Assembly: GCF_001465545.3 (NCBI RefSeq)
Contig: NZ_CP013480.3
Coordinates: 930,001-994,000 of the forward strand
DNA: 64,000 bases
Origin: Pandoraea norimbergensis
GTDB lineage: Bacteria > Pseudomonadota > Gammaproteobacteria > Burkholderiales > Burkholderiaceae
Direction of reading: 5' to 3'
This document shows, one piece after another, positions 46,111 through 55,440 of the stretch. The translations under genes were made by a program, and so were the position numbers. Position 1 is the first letter of the stretch. Each line of letters starts with the position of its first letter. The notes below the pieces were generated by a model. It did no database searches and was not told where the DNA came from. It saw nothing but the letters and a program-made list of their open reading frames with translations.

Positions 46111-47004
46111 ATGTACGTGATCTTTGGCGCATCGGGAAACGTTGGCCGCTCGACGGTGGCGGCGCTGTTGAATGCCGGGCCGGCGGGCCAAGCGGTGCGT
46201 GTTGTCGTGAGAGACCCGGCGCAACACGAGGTATTCAAGCATATGGGGTGCGAGGTGGTGGCCGCCGATCTCGATGACGAAGCGTCGTTGCATCTCGCGC
46301 TTGAGGGCGCGCAGGCGGTGCAATTGCTGTGTCCGGTGGCACATGGTGCGGCGGACCCTGAAGCCGCGATGCGCAACACGATTCGCACGACGGCGCGCGC
46401 GTTGCGTGAGTACCCGCATCTGCATGTACTCGCGCTGTCGGACTACGGTGCAGAACTCGACTCGGGCTCGGGGATCACGATGCTGTTTCGCGAGCTTGAG
46501 GCGGCGTATCGGGCGGTGGCACCGCGTCTCACACTGCTGCGCTCGGCAGAGCACATGCATAACTGGGCGCGCACGTTGCTCGTTGCGTTGTCAGCCGGAC
46601 GCCTGCCGAGTTTTCATCATCCCGTCGACCGGCCGTTCCCGACCGTCGCCGCGAAGGATGTCGGCGTTGTCGCAGCGCAGCTCTTGCTTGATGGCCATGA
46701 CGGCAACGGCGCTCGCGTTGTCAGTGTCGAGGGGCCGCGTCGTTACCACGCCGAGGATGTTGCGCGAACGCTTAGCGATCTCAGCGGGCGCGATGTTGCG
46801 GCCTTCGCGCTACCGCGTAACGAGTGGGCGAATGTGTTGGCACGCGCAGGGCTGAACACGAACCTCGCGAATCTCGTGATGAATACATTCGACGCGCAGA
46901 ACGCAGGAAGAATCGATGTGGAAGCGGGTAGCGAGCGACGCTTCGGCACCACCGAGTTGCGCGACGTGTTGGCGGCGTTGATGTCGGCTTTCAACGCGCG
47001 TTAG
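46111..47004 (+). CDS. NmrA-like NAD(P)-binding protein
   Basis: A 297-aa atypical short-chain dehydrogenase with the Rossmann motif MYVIFGASGNVGRSTVAALL, LDDEASLHLALEGAQAVQLL and LRSAEHMHNWARTLL. Members act as quinone or isoflavone reductases or redox sensors. ATG 46111. It is downstream of the divergent AraC gene; function otherwise unknown. Confidence 0.9.
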   Translation: MYVIFGASGNVGRSTVAALLNAGPAGQAVRVVVRDPAQHEVFKHMGCEVVAADLDDEASLHLALEGAQAVQLLCPVAHGAADPEAAMRNTIRTTARALREYPHLHVLALSDYGAELDSGSGITMLFRELEAAYRAVAPRLTLLRSAEHMHNWARTLLVALSAGRLPSFHHPVDRPFPTVAAKDVGVVAAQLLLDGHDGNGARVVSVEGPRRYHAEDVARTLSDLSGRDVAAFALPRNEWANVLARAGLNTNLANLVMNTFDAQNAGRIDVEAGSERRFGTTELRDVLAALMSAFNAR

Positions 47005-47011
47005 CCTCGTC

Positions 47012-47224
47012 GTGTCTTTAAAGGGATATCAAATGCAATATTGCCCAATGACATGCGCCACGCGCCTATACGTGGCGAAGTCCCGCGCTGAAGCCCGGCC
47101 CCGGGTCTCGGCGCCAACCGCTTACCGGCTTCTGGAAGGCATTGCCAAAGGACTTCGATGGCAGGGGCTTGAGGAATTGCTGTGCGCGATTCCCGATAGC
47201 AATGACGACTTTGGCATCTTTTAA
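47012..47224 (+). CDS. possible small protein or remnant
   Basis: A 70-codon frame 7 bp after the NmrA-like gene. The second half (YRLLEGIAKGLRWQGLEELL, IPDSNDDFGIF) looks protein-like and faintly like short antitoxin tails; the first half does not. AAAGGGATATCAA precedes an internal ATG at 47033. Its stop lies in a palindrome TTTGGC...GCCAAA (47210-47234). No homologue is recognised. Confidence 0.25.
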   Translation: MSLKGYQMQYCPMTCATRLYVAKSRAEARPRVSAPTAYRLLEGIAKGLRWQGLEELLCAIPDSNDDFGIF

Positions 47225-47279
47225 AAACGCCAAACGATCCTATACCCGAGAAGTTTCAATGGTGCGTCGGTGTTCGTGA

Positions 47280-48272
47280 TCAGGCACCGACGACGACATC
47301 GCCGTCAGGCCGGCCGAAGCGTTCGATATCGGCAAGCACCGAAGGCGTGATGGTGACGTGATCCAGCGGCGCGCTACGCCCGGCAAGATAGATGCCCTTG
47401 GCGGACAGGCGTTCGGCGTGCGCAGCCAGCCGCGAGGGCAGGTCGGGCGCGAGCGCGGCCGGATCGATGGCAACGATGAACAGTCCCGCGCCGGGCGATG
47501 CGTCGCCTTGTTGGAACGAAGGCGCATCCAGCGACCAGTTCGCACCGGTCAGTCCTGCGGACAACACTTCCACGATCAACGCGATATTGGCGCCTCGGGC
47601 GCCGCCAAACGCCAGCAGCATGCCGGTCAGCGCGTCGCGCGCATCCGTCGTCGGCGCACCGGTGGCGTCTAGTGCCCAACCTTCGGGGATGGCCTCGCCG
47701 CGTGTGGCGGCTTCGCGGACGTTGACGAACGCCGTGGCACTCGATGCCTGATCGACGACGAGCGGACGTCCACCGTCGATCGGCGCGGCAAATGACAACG
47801 GGTTGGTGCCGAATACCGGCTGACGGCTTTGCGCCGTAGTGACCATCGCAGGTCCGTTGGACGTTGCGAGACAGACGAGTCCCGCCTCGGCCAATCGCCG
47901 CGTGTAATAACTCAATTCGCCCACGGTATAGCTGTTGGCTTGCAGTAAAAGCGCGACACCGTATTGCTCGGCGTTCTCCACGAGTCGGGGAAACGCCAGA
48001 TCGAAGCCGAGTTGGGCGATGCCGGTTTTTGCGTCGACACGAAGGGTCGTCGGCATGGGGGCGCTGATGTTGGGTTGCGCGGCACCGGCGATACGGCCGG
48101 TAGCAAGACCTTCGAGATAGTCAGGCAGATGGGCGAAACCTACCGATGCGTGGCCTGCGAGTTCAGCGGCAACCGTAGCGTCAGCGAGCGATGCGGCGGT
48201 TGGCGCGTTGGCACCCGCCGCGATTGCGGCGCGTTGTGCGAGATCTCTGGCGGCTTCGATGCTGAGTTGCAT
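47280..48272 (-). CDS. Ldh-family (malate/L-lactate dehydrogenase-like) oxidoreductase
   Basis: A 330-aa type-2 malate/lactate dehydrogenase: VAAELAGHASVGFAHLPDYL, NSYTVGELSYYTRRLAEAGL, TSNGPAMVTTAQSRQPVFGTNPLSF and LTGMLLAFGGARGANIALIV (quoted in parts). ATG 48272 follows GGGAG. Family members use NAD(P) on 2-keto acids, ureidoglycolate or delta1-piperideine-2-carboxylate; the substrate is not clear here. Confidence 0.9.
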   Translation of the reverse strand: MQLSIEAARDLAQRAAIAAGANAPTAASLADATVAAELAGHASVGFAHLPDYLEGLATGRIAGAAQPNISAPMPTTLRVDAKTGIAQLGFDLAFPRLVENAEQYGVALLLQANSYTVGELSYYTRRLAEAGLVCLATSNGPAMVTTAQSRQPVFGTNPLSFAAPIDGGRPLVVDQASSATAFVNVREAATRGEAIPEGWALDATGAPTTDARDALTGMLLAFGGARGANIALIVEVLSAGLTGANWSLDAPSFQQGDASPGAGLFIVAIDPAALAPDLPSRLAAHAERLSAKGIYLAGRSAPLDHVTITPSVLADIERFGRPDGDVVVGA

Positions 48273-48319
48273 GCGCACTCCCTTGGGCGTGTCGTGGTCA
48301 TTTGCCCGACTATGCCAGA

Positions 48320-48766
48320 CTATGCCAGACGCACGTACTCGATGTCCCACTCCGATTCTTCCGTCTTCGCGAAGCCATGCCGCTGGTAAAAGCGGTTGGA
48401 GTCACTGCCACGCAAAGCCCCTACGCGAATCGGCATGTGCTGCGCATCGGCTCGATCGAACAGGTCTTGCAGAACGCGTGCGCCGATTCCCTTGCCCTGA
48501 TGTTCCGGAAGCACGTAAAGGTGATTCAGGCGCCAGTGGTCTACCTCTGGGCGCACGAGCACGAAGCCAACGCGGACGCCGTCGATCTCGATGAACTTGC
48601 ACAGCGCCGGGTCGAATGAGGCGATAAAGCGGTCTCTGGCGCGCTGGGGATCGAAGCGTCCGATGCGCTCCAGACTTTCACGCATCGCGGCAATCCGCAT
48701 GTCGACCAGAAGGTCGGCGTCGGATGGCGTGGTGGCGGAAAAGATCAGATTCATGGGACGGCTCAT
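48320..48766 (-). CDS. GNAT-family N-acetyltransferase
   Basis: A 148-aa GNAT protein: VGFVLVRPEVDHWRLNHLYV, the acetyl-CoA motif LPEHQGKGIGARVLQDLFD and the C-terminal SNRFYQRHGFAKTEESEWDI. ATG 48766 or 48754 could be the start. It is 47 bp upstream of the Ldh gene and 6 bp after the CreA gene on the same strand, so the three form an operon. Acceptor unknown. Confidence 0.9.
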   Translation of the reverse strand: MSRPMNLIFSATTPSDADLLVDMRIAAMRESLERIGRFDPQRARDRFIASFDPALCKFIEIDGVRVGFVLVRPEVDHWRLNHLYVLPEHQGKGIGARVLQDLFDRADAQHMPIRVGALRGSDSNRFYQRHGFAKTEESEWDIEYVRLA

Positions 48767-48772
48767 TTCGTC

Positions 48773-49249
48773 TTATTTTGTCGGAATGACCATCGCACGA
48801 TCCACGGGCACGGCCGTGACGGCGTTTTGCGGCGAACCATCGATCAGTTTGTCGGAGTAGGTCAGATAGACGAGTGTGTTACGCGCTTTGTCGACCATGC
48901 GCACGATCCGCAGTTTTTTGAACAGCGGCGAGAGGCTTTCCGAGAAAACTTCCTCCTCCTTCGGCAACGGCCCGGTAAACGTGATCGGCCCGACCGGCCG
49001 GCACGCGATCGAGGCCTCGGCCTTGTCTTCCGCCAGCCCGACCATCCCCTTCACGCCGCCCGTCTTCGCCCGCGACACATAACACGTGACGCCGCGCACC
49101 TTCGGATCGTCGTACGCATCGACCACGATCTTGTGATCCGGCCCCACCCACTTGAACGCCGTGCTCACGTCGCCGATCTTCTCGGCGTGTGCCCAACTCG
49201 CGGCCACCGTCAGCGCCAGCGCGATTGCTGTCTTCATGTTCATGTCCAT
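48773..49249 (-). CDS. creA: CreA-family exported protein
   Basis: About 158 aa with a signal peptide (MKTAIALALTVAASWAHA) and the CreA family core: GDVSTAFKWVGPDHKIVVDA, VRGVTCYVSRAKTGGVKGMV, EDKAEASIACRPVGPI and NTLVYLTYSDKLIDGSPQNA. ATG 49249 is used; 49243 and 49237 are also possible. The molecular function of CreA is unknown. Confidence 0.9.
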   Translation of the reverse strand: MDMNMKTAIALALTVAASWAHAEKIGDVSTAFKWVGPDHKIVVDAYDDPKVRGVTCYVSRAKTGGVKGMVGLAEDKAEASIACRPVGPITFTGPLPKEEEVFSESLSPLFKKLRIVRMVDKARNTLVYLTYSDKLIDGSPQNAVTAVPVDRAMVIPTK

Positions 49250-49464
49250 GCCCGTGCCAGTTAAGCGTCGCTTGCGGCCGGGACCATTGCCGACCATGCG
49301 CTGCGACAGGCGGATTCTACTCGTCCCGGATCGCAGGATTGCGACAGCGTCTCGGAGGGTATGGCTAAAAATCTATTTTTTTCGTTTGATCCCACGAGAG
49401 ATGGGTAGTCGGCAGGTTGCGCACAGAGTATGGGAATGTGGCAACTGGTCGCCCGCGTATCCGG

Positions 49465-50226
49465 TTAGGTGCTTGGTCCCGAGTTCCGCGCACGCGAAGC
49501 ATGCGCGACGAGAGCGGCGCCGACGGCAGTGAGCACGAGCCAGCATCCAACAAGATATGGGGTGACTTGCCGACCATCAGATATTTGCAGAGTCGCGAAG
49601 TCGGCCGCGAGAAGGATGTTTGACAAGACCCCCGCCATCAGCGCCAGCCCAATTTCACGCAAAGTGTTGAGCTGGTATCGCGCCGAGGAGACTGTGATCC
49701 ACAGCACAATGGCAGGTACAGCGAAAAGGCCTGCCAATTTTGCCAAGTTATCGTCCGATGGCGTGGCGGCAAACATGTTGTTCATCGTCAGGAAAAAAAG
49801 CCCGAGCGAAAACGTGCAGCAAGTAATTGTCATTGCACGTCCAAGCCCCGGCCACCTCAAACGAATCTGTGGACGCGTCTTCAAATACGCCGAGACCGAT
49901 GGTGAGAAAAGCAAAACGAGCGGAACGAGGCTTGTGATGATGAACTTCAGAGGGACGCGTGCACCGCCATTTTCGGGAAGAACTTCGGAAAGAAACTCAG
50001 CCACGACGCAAGTGATGTAGAGGGGGCGCGTCCACCGACTCCCTTTAAACGCTGTGATCGCGCAGAGCAGGCCGACGGCAATGCCGATCGAATAGGTCCC
50101 AGTCACTATCAGCGCCTGAAGTGGCTGGGACCCGGATAGCGGAATCTGAAAAGGATTCAGGAAGACTTCCACAACCCCGAAGAGTTGGAGATATGCATAA
50201 AGAGAAAGCGGTGCGGGGCGTGTCAT
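49465..50226 (-). CDS. hypothetical polytopic membrane protein
   Basis: About 253 aa with roughly seven membrane segments (LSLYAYLQLFGVVEVFL, SIGIAVGLLCAITAF, LKFIITSLVPLVLLF, TITCCTFSLGLFFLTM, VGCWLVLTAVGAALVAHASR). The frame is open to 50397, but that extension crosses the divergent gene and is not membrane-like; ATG 50226 is the most sensible start despite a weak ribosome binding site. Base composition is lower in GC than its neighbours, which may mean later acquisition. No family recognised. Confidence 0.7.
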   Translation of the reverse strand: MTRPAPLSLYAYLQLFGVVEVFLNPFQIPLSGSQPLQALIVTGTYSIGIAVGLLCAITAFKGSRWTRPLYITCVVAEFLSEVLPENGGARVPLKFIITSLVPLVLLFSPSVSAYLKTRPQIRLRWPGLGRAMTITCCTFSLGLFFLTMNNMFAATPSDDNLAKLAGLFAVPAIVLWITVSSARYQLNTLREIGLALMAGVLSNILLAADFATLQISDGRQVTPYLVGCWLVLTAVGAALVAHASRARNSGPST

Positions 50227-50385
50227 CGGTGACGTCAGAGAGAGGGTGCAAAGTGAGCGCCGGGAGAAAGCGACGGTGGAAACAGGAAGCCGCTGACTCG
50301 CATTGACTAACGGCAACTGAAGGAGAGACTTTAGGCACGCATTCGTCAGTGCTATTCTCGCTATTCCCTCGATCTCGCCACGACC

Positions 50386-51375
50386 ATGACCGCTCATCGA
50401 GTCAACATTCGAGTCGCCGTGAGTGGCGACATTGCATCGCTAATCGAGCTAGATTCGATCTCGCAACGCGACCCACGCCGAGCGGAATTTATCAAGCGCG
50501 CCGTTGTTGCCGCGCAGTGTTGGGTGGCAACCGAAGCGCAAGACGATTCATCGATCATCGGATACGGGGTGTTGAACGAAGCCTTCTTCGAACAGAATTT
50601 TGTGCCGCTGATCGTGGTGGGTGAAAGGGCTCGGCGAAAAGGCGTTGGCAGTGCGATTTTGCGTGAACTAGTGTTGCAGTGTCGGGGTGCCAGACTTTTC
50701 ACATCGACCAATGCGTCGAATGCGCCGATGCGTGCGCTTCTGTTGCAGTGCGGATTCGTGGAGTCCGGCCACGTCGACAACCTCGACGAAGGCGACCCGG
50801 AATTGATCTTCGTTAGCCCGGCTGCATTCTCGGTAGAGGACGAGGACGCCGCCATACCTCCCGAAGACCTGTATCTGATCCACTGCCAACCGTTCGGCAC
50901 AGCCCTGGAACTTCGTTTCAAAACAGGGTTGCATCTCGACGCTCCACCCGATGAGCAGGTCCTGCGGATCACTTTGGCCGGGTTGGAAAATGCGCCCGCA
51001 TGTGCGGATTTCTTCTTGGGGCTGATGTGCGAGACGCCGGTCTACCTCCGGCGTGAGGGAAATACGCTGACGGCTACAACGTCCGAACGCCATGCGCTTG
51101 CAATGAGCGCGGGCGCGATTACAACGCGTTATGTGCCGATGAATCAGGGCGAGTTACGCCGCGAGAGAGAATGGGTTTATGACCGATTTCTCACGGGGCA
51201 TCGCAATCTCACCAACATGAATCGTCGCATTGACGCTGTGCGCGAACTAACGGCAGAGTCCATCAAGCGAGTCGAGTTGAAGGCGTCGAGCCATCTTCAC
51301 GATGGAACGGCGTCAGTGTTGTATGGCCAGCAGATTGATGTGCTCAAACGCATCCTGTTATTGCTCGACGAGTAG
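50386..51375 (+). CDS. GNAT acetyltransferase fused to an uncharacterised C-terminal domain
   Basis: A 329-aa protein. Residues 1-150 are a GNAT domain (GYGVLNEAFFEQNFVPLIVV, then ERARRKGVGSAILRELVL for acetyl-CoA, and NAPMRALLLQCGFVESGHVD). Residues 150-329 match nothing I recognise; they contain LYLIHCQPFGTALELRFKTG, ENAPACADFFLGLM and a helical end with SSHLHDGTASVLYGQQIDVL. ATG 50386. It is divergent from the membrane protein gene and lies in the same lower-GC stretch. Confidence 0.8.
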   Translation: MTAHRVNIRVAVSGDIASLIELDSISQRDPRRAEFIKRAVVAAQCWVATEAQDDSSIIGYGVLNEAFFEQNFVPLIVVGERARRKGVGSAILRELVLQCRGARLFTSTNASNAPMRALLLQCGFVESGHVDNLDEGDPELIFVSPAAFSVEDEDAAIPPEDLYLIHCQPFGTALELRFKTGLHLDAPPDEQVLRITLAGLENAPACADFFLGLMCETPVYLRREGNTLTATTSERHALAMSAGAITTRYVPMNQGELRREREWVYDRFLTGHRNLTNMNRRIDAVRELTAESIKRVELKASSHLHDGTASVLYGQQIDVLKRILLLLDE

Positions 51376-51469
51376 CCAACCTGCTCTTCGGAATCGACAC
51401 ACGATGAACGAGTCACTGATGAATTAGAATGTTGCAATCTCAATAAAATATGAAATTTGCTCATTCATC

Positions 51470-52360
51470 ATGCTTGATCGTATTCATTTGTCCATCGTGC
51501 AAGAGGTGGAGAAGCAGGGGTCGCTGACTGCTGCTGCGGGCGTGCTGCATGTGACGCAGTCGGCGTTAAGCCACAGCATGAAAAAGCTGGAGCAGCAGTT
51601 GGGCACCGATATCTGGCTGCGCGAAGGCCGTGGCCTGCGCCTGACGCAGGCCGGCCAATATCTGCTGGCGGTAGCTAACCGGGTCCTGCCGCAGCTGAGT
51701 TTGGCCGAAGAACGCTTGCGGCAGTTCGCCCAAGGCGAGCGAGGTGCGCTGCGCATCGGTATGGAATGTCACCCCTGCTACCAGTGGCTGTTGAAAGTCG
51801 TCTCGCCCTATTTGGACGCATGGCCGGACGTGGACGTCGACGTCAAACAAAAATTCCAGTTCGGTGGCATCGGCGCACTGTTCGGATACGAGATCGACCT
51901 GCTGGTCACGCCTGATCCGCTGGACAAACCCGGCCTCGTCTTCGAGCCGGTGTTCGACTACGAGCAAGTTCTGGTCGTTGCGGGCAACCACAAGCTCGCC
52001 AACGAGGAATACATCAAGCCCAAGCAACTGACCAATGAGGTTCTGGTGACCTACCCGGTGCCGGTCGACCGTCTGGATATCTACAGCATGTTCCTCACGC
52101 CCGCGGGCATCACGCCCAAACGCCATAAGCCGATCGAGACCACCGACATCATGTTGCAGATGGTCGCCAGCGGGCGCGGTGTCGCTGCGCTGCCACGCTG
52201 GCTAGTGCTGGAATACGCGGACACGATGGATGTGGTGCCCGTCCGTCTAGGCAAGAACGGCATCGCCAAACACATCTATCTGGGGGCTCGCGAGGCAGAC
52301 ATGGAGATCGATTACCTGCGTGCCTTTATCGAGCAGGCGAAAAATCCTGCCGTGACCTGA
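51470..52360 (+). CDS. metR: MetR-like LysR regulator
   Basis: A 296-aa LysR protein close to MetR: helix-turn-helix LSIVQEVEKQGSLTAAAGVLH and TQSALSHSMKKLEQQLG; effector domain with MECHPCYQWLLKVVSPYL, a typical MetR stretch. MetR activates methionine genes with homocysteine. The downstream mesX-mesD methionine synthase pair fits this role. ATG 51470; the upstream region is AT-rich with TGAA and TTCA elements (51443-51466). Confidence 0.88.
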   Translation: MLDRIHLSIVQEVEKQGSLTAAAGVLHVTQSALSHSMKKLEQQLGTDIWLREGRGLRLTQAGQYLLAVANRVLPQLSLAEERLRQFAQGERGALRIGMECHPCYQWLLKVVSPYLDAWPDVDVDVKQKFQFGGIGALFGYEIDLLVTPDPLDKPGLVFEPVFDYEQVLVVAGNHKLANEEYIKPKQLTNEVLVTYPVPVDRLDIYSMFLTPAGITPKRHKPIETTDIMLQMVASGRGVAALPRWLVLEYADTMDVVPVRLGKNGIAKHIYLGAREADMEIDYLRAFIEQAKNPAVT

Positions 52361-52381
52361 TACCGCGCGGCAGCGGCCTCC

Positions 52382-52407
52382 ATGAGTGAAGCTCATAAGA
52401 ACATGAG
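52382..52407. promoter_or_regulatory. three-half-site array upstream of queH
   Basis: ATGAG-TGAAG-CTCAT-AAGAAC-ATGAG: alternating inverted 5-mers between the MetR-like gene and queH. The 11-bp-scale symmetry suits a LysR-type binding site, so MetR control of queH-mesX-mesD is possible. Confidence 0.45.
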
Positions 52408-52496
52408 AACTTATCCATTTTCATGATCCCCGGTCGGACACCATAATTCGAGCCTCCTAGTCCAGCGAACGCGGGCGTATTTCAGAGAGGTTTCTT

Positions 52497-53168
52497 GTGG
52501 CGTCCGCCATCGAACGCAAGCCATTGGCATTACCCGGCGGGCACAAGAAAGTGCTGTTGCACTCGTGCTGCGCGCCTTGCTCGGGCGAAGTGATGGAAGC
52601 GATGCAAGCCTCCGGCATCGATTTCACGATCTTCTTCTACAACCCGAACATCCATCCACTCAAGGAATACGAACTTCGCAAAAACGAGAACATCCGTTTT
52701 GCGGAAACGTTCGGCATTCCCTTCGTCGACGCCGATTACGACCGCGACAACTGGTTCGAACGTGCCAAGGGCATGGAGAACGAACCGGAGCGCGGTGTGC
52801 GCTGCACGATGTGCTTCGACATGCGCTTTGAGCGCACCGCGCTATACGCCCATGAGCATGGCTTTCCGGTCATCACCAGTTCGCTGGGGATCTCGCGCTG
52901 GAAGAACATGCAGCAGATCAACGATTGCGGCGTGCGGGCGGCGTCGCACTATCCCGAACTCCTGTACTGGGAATACAACTGGCGCAAAGGCGGTGGCTCG
53001 GCTCGCATGATCGAGATCAGCAAGCGCGAGAACTTCTACCAGCAGGAGTACTGCGGCTGCGTCTATTCACTGCGCGATACGAACCGTCACCGCGTAGAGA
53101 GCGGACGCGAACGTATCCAACTCGGCGTGAAGTTCTATGGGGACGACGACTCCGCCATGGCGTCCTGA
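52497..53168 (+). CDS. queH: epoxyqueuosine reductase QueH
   Basis: A 223-aa QueH (DUF208) protein with the conserved cysteine sets [28 protein letters not shown] and [13 protein letters not shown]. QueH reduces epoxyqueuosine in tRNA to queuosine. The start GTG 52497 has AGAGAGG 6 bp upstream. It sits between metR and mesX; mesX begins 97 bp later. A functional link to methionine synthesis is not known; queuosine precursor synthesis uses SAM at the QueA step. Confidence 0.95.
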   Translation: MASAIERKPLALPGGHKKVLLHSCCAPCSGEVMEAMQASGIDFTIFFYNPNIHPLKEYELRKNENIRFAETFGIPFVDADYDRDNWFERAKGMENEPERGVRCTMCFDMRFERTALYAHEHGFPVITSSLGISRWKNMQQINDCGVRAASHYPELLYWEYNWRKGGGSARMIEISKRENFYQQEYCGCVYSLRDTNRHRVESGRERIQLGVKFYGDDDSAMAS

Positions 53169-53265
53169 ACTCGCCGGTCAGCACCAATTGGGAAGCGCTG
53201 AAGACGGACGACGTAAGCGCAGGCTATCTCTCGGAAATTAGGGTATCAATCGCAATGAGTACGCA

Positions 53266-54249
53266 ATGAGTAACGATTTCACATTTGCCATCAAGAGCAT
53301 TTGCTTCGATGAGGACTATCACCCTTCGGACAATACGCGCATCACGACCAACTTTGCCAACCTCGCCAGAGGCAGCAGCCGTCGGGAGAATCTGCGTAAC
53401 ACGTTCAGGATGATCGACAATCGTTTCAATGCCCTGGCGCATTGGGATAACCCTAAAGGCGATCGCTATACCGTCAATCTCGAGATCATTTCCGTCGAGA
53501 TGAACATTGATGGCGAAAGCAACGGCAACGCGCTCCCGCTGATCGAGATACTGAAGACGAATATCGTCGATCGAAAGACTGGCGAGCGCATTGAGGGAAT
53601 CGCAGGGAACAACTTCTCGTCCTACGTGCGGGATTACGACTTCAGTGTGCTGCTGCTCGGACACAACCAGAACAAGCCGGGGTTCAGCACGCCAGACAAC
53701 TTTGGCGACCTGCACGGGAAGCTGTTCAAGTACTTTGTGAATTCGAGTGCTTACAAAGGCAATTTCAACAAGCCGCCCGTTATCTGCCTGAGCGTGTCGA
53801 GCAGCAGAACCTATCGCCGGACCGCCAACCAGCATCCTGTCTTGGGTATTGAATACCTCCAAGACGAATACTCCCTGACTGACGAGTACTTCAAGAAGAT
53901 GGGGCTGAAGGTTCGCTACTTCATGCCGCCGGGCAGTGTCGCGCCTTTGGCTTTCTATTTCTCCGGCGATCTGCTTGGCGACTACAGCAGTCTTGAGCTT
54001 ATCGGCACCATCAGCACGATGGATACCTTCCAGAAGATCTACCGGCCAGAGATTTACAACGCCAATTCTGCGGCGGGGGAATCCTATCAGCCGAGTCTGA
54101 AGCACGAGGATTTTTCGCTGACGCGAATTGTGTACGACCGAGAAGAACGTAGCCGTCTGGCTGTCGAACAGGGACGGTTTGTTGAAGAGAATTTCATCAA
54201 GCCATACCAGGCGGTTCTTGAACGTTGGTCCGCTAACTACGCTAATTGA
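53266..54249 (+). CDS. mesX: MesX (DUF1852), partner of methionine synthase MesD
   Basis: A 327-aa soluble protein of the DUF1852 family (FAIKSICFDEDYHPSDNTRI, TNFANLARGSSRRENLRNTF, LEIISVEMNIDGESN, AGNNFSSYVRDYDFSVLLLG). DUF1852 genes stand next to core-MetE genes of the MesD class, and MesX is needed for MesD activity in the studied case. ATG 53266; the preceding bases hold a near-copy of the start (ATGAGTACGCA, then ATGAGTAACG). MesD starts 27 bp downstream. Confidence 0.92.
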   Translation: MSNDFTFAIKSICFDEDYHPSDNTRITTNFANLARGSSRRENLRNTFRMIDNRFNALAHWDNPKGDRYTVNLEIISVEMNIDGESNGNALPLIEILKTNIVDRKTGERIEGIAGNNFSSYVRDYDFSVLLLGHNQNKPGFSTPDNFGDLHGKLFKYFVNSSAYKGNFNKPPVICLSVSSSRTYRRTANQHPVLGIEYLQDEYSLTDEYFKKMGLKVRYFMPPGSVAPLAFYFSGDLLGDYSSLELIGTISTMDTFQKIYRPEIYNANSAAGESYQPSLKHEDFSLTRIVYDREERSRLAVEQGRFVEENFIKPYQAVLERWSANYAN

Positions 54250-54276
54250 TTCATCAATAACGCAAGATCATCCACC

Positions 54277-55305
54277 ATGAAAAAACTGTTACCGACGTCG
54301 ACTGCCGGCAGCTTGCCGAAACCCTCCTGGCTCGCGCAACCCGAGAAACTGTGGTCGCCGTGGAAGTTGCAAGACGAGGAATTGGTCGAAGGCAAACGAG
54401 ATGCTTTGCGCTTGTCTTTGCAGGAGCAACAACACGCGGGCATCGATATCGTCAGTGACGGTGAGCAAACGCGTCAGCATTTTGTGACGACGTTTATCGA
54501 GCACCTCAGCGGTGTCGATTTCGAGAACCGCCAGACCGTTCGAATTCGTGATCGCTATGATGCGAGCGTGCCGACGGTTGTTGGGGCTGTGGCCCGCCAA
54601 AAGCCGGTGTTTGTCGAGGATGCCAAGTTCTTGCGTCAGCAAACCAAGCAACCCATTAAATGGGCGCTGCCGGGTCCGATGACGATGATCGACACGCTTT
54701 ACGACGATCACTACAAAAGCCGCGAAAAGCTGGCTTGGGAATTCGCCAAGATTCTGAATCAGGAAGCCAAGGAACTGGAAGCGGCCGGGGTCGATATCAT
54801 TCAATTCGACGAGCCTGCCTTCAATGTGTTCTTTGATGAGGTGAATGAGTGGGGCGTTGCCACGCTGGAGCGCGCGATCGAAGGGCTCAAGTGCGAAACT
54901 GCCGTCCACATTTGCTATGGCTACGGCATCAAGGCCAATACGGATTGGAAAAAGACGCTGGGGTCGGAGTGGCGACAGTACGAAGAAGCTTTCCCCAAGC
55001 TGCAAAAGTCCAACATCGATATCGTCTCGCTGGAATGCCACAACTCGCATGTTCCCATCGACCTCATTGAACTCATTCGAGGCAAGAAGGTGATGGTCGG
55101 GGCTATCGACGTGGCAAGCGACACCATCGAAACGCCGGAGGAAGTCGCCGCTACGCTGCGAAAGGCACTTCAGTTTGTCGATGCCGACAAGCTCTATCCG
55201 TGCACCAACTGCGGCATGGCACCGCTGTCCCGTAACGTCGCACGAGGCAAGCTGAGCGCACTGAGCGCCGGCGCAGAAATCGTCCGGCGCGAACTCTCGA
55301 ACTGA
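54277..55305 (+). CDS. mesD: folate-independent methionine synthase MesD (core MetE)
   Basis: A 342-aa protein that equals only the catalytic C-terminal half of MetE. Zinc ligands align as His211 and Cys213 (VHICYGYG), Glu253 (SLECHNSH) and Cys312 (PCTNCGM); DEPAF (about 178-182) is the homocysteine site. Lacking the MetE N-terminal half, it is assigned to the short folate-independent group; the adjacent MesX identifies MesD. It methylates homocysteine to methionine with an unidentified methyl donor. Confidence 0.92.
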   Translation: MKKLLPTSTAGSLPKPSWLAQPEKLWSPWKLQDEELVEGKRDALRLSLQEQQHAGIDIVSDGEQTRQHFVTTFIEHLSGVDFENRQTVRIRDRYDASVPTVVGAVARQKPVFVEDAKFLRQQTKQPIKWALPGPMTMIDTLYDDHYKSREKLAWEFAKILNQEAKELEAAGVDIIQFDEPAFNVFFDEVNEWGVATLERAIEGLKCETAVHICYGYGIKANTDWKKTLGSEWRQYEEAFPKLQKSNIDIVSLECHNSHVPIDLIELIRGKKVMVGAIDVASDTIETPEEVAATLRKALQFVDADKLYPCTNCGMAPLSRNVARGKLSALSAGAEIVRRELSN

Positions 55306-55349
55306 TTGTCAGCGGCTTCCGGTCGGAAGTCGGCGCGCAGGCGGGCCGC

Positions 55350-55389
55350 AAGGCGTCGTTTCTGATCGATAGGGATCAGGCGGCGCCTT
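55350..55389 (+). repeat. nested hairpin between mesD and flavin reductase
   Basis: Outer arms AAGGCGTCG and CGGCGCCTT (one mismatch) enclose inner arms CTGATC and GATCAG. A further small hairpin, CTTCC-GGTC-GGAAG, lies just upstream (about 55317-55330). No T tract; the region could pause, process or bind something. Confidence 0.45.
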
Positions 55390-55440
55390 GAGCGCGTTGG
55401 CTTGCGCTCATCGAGCATTACCCAGTATCTAGTCCGCACC

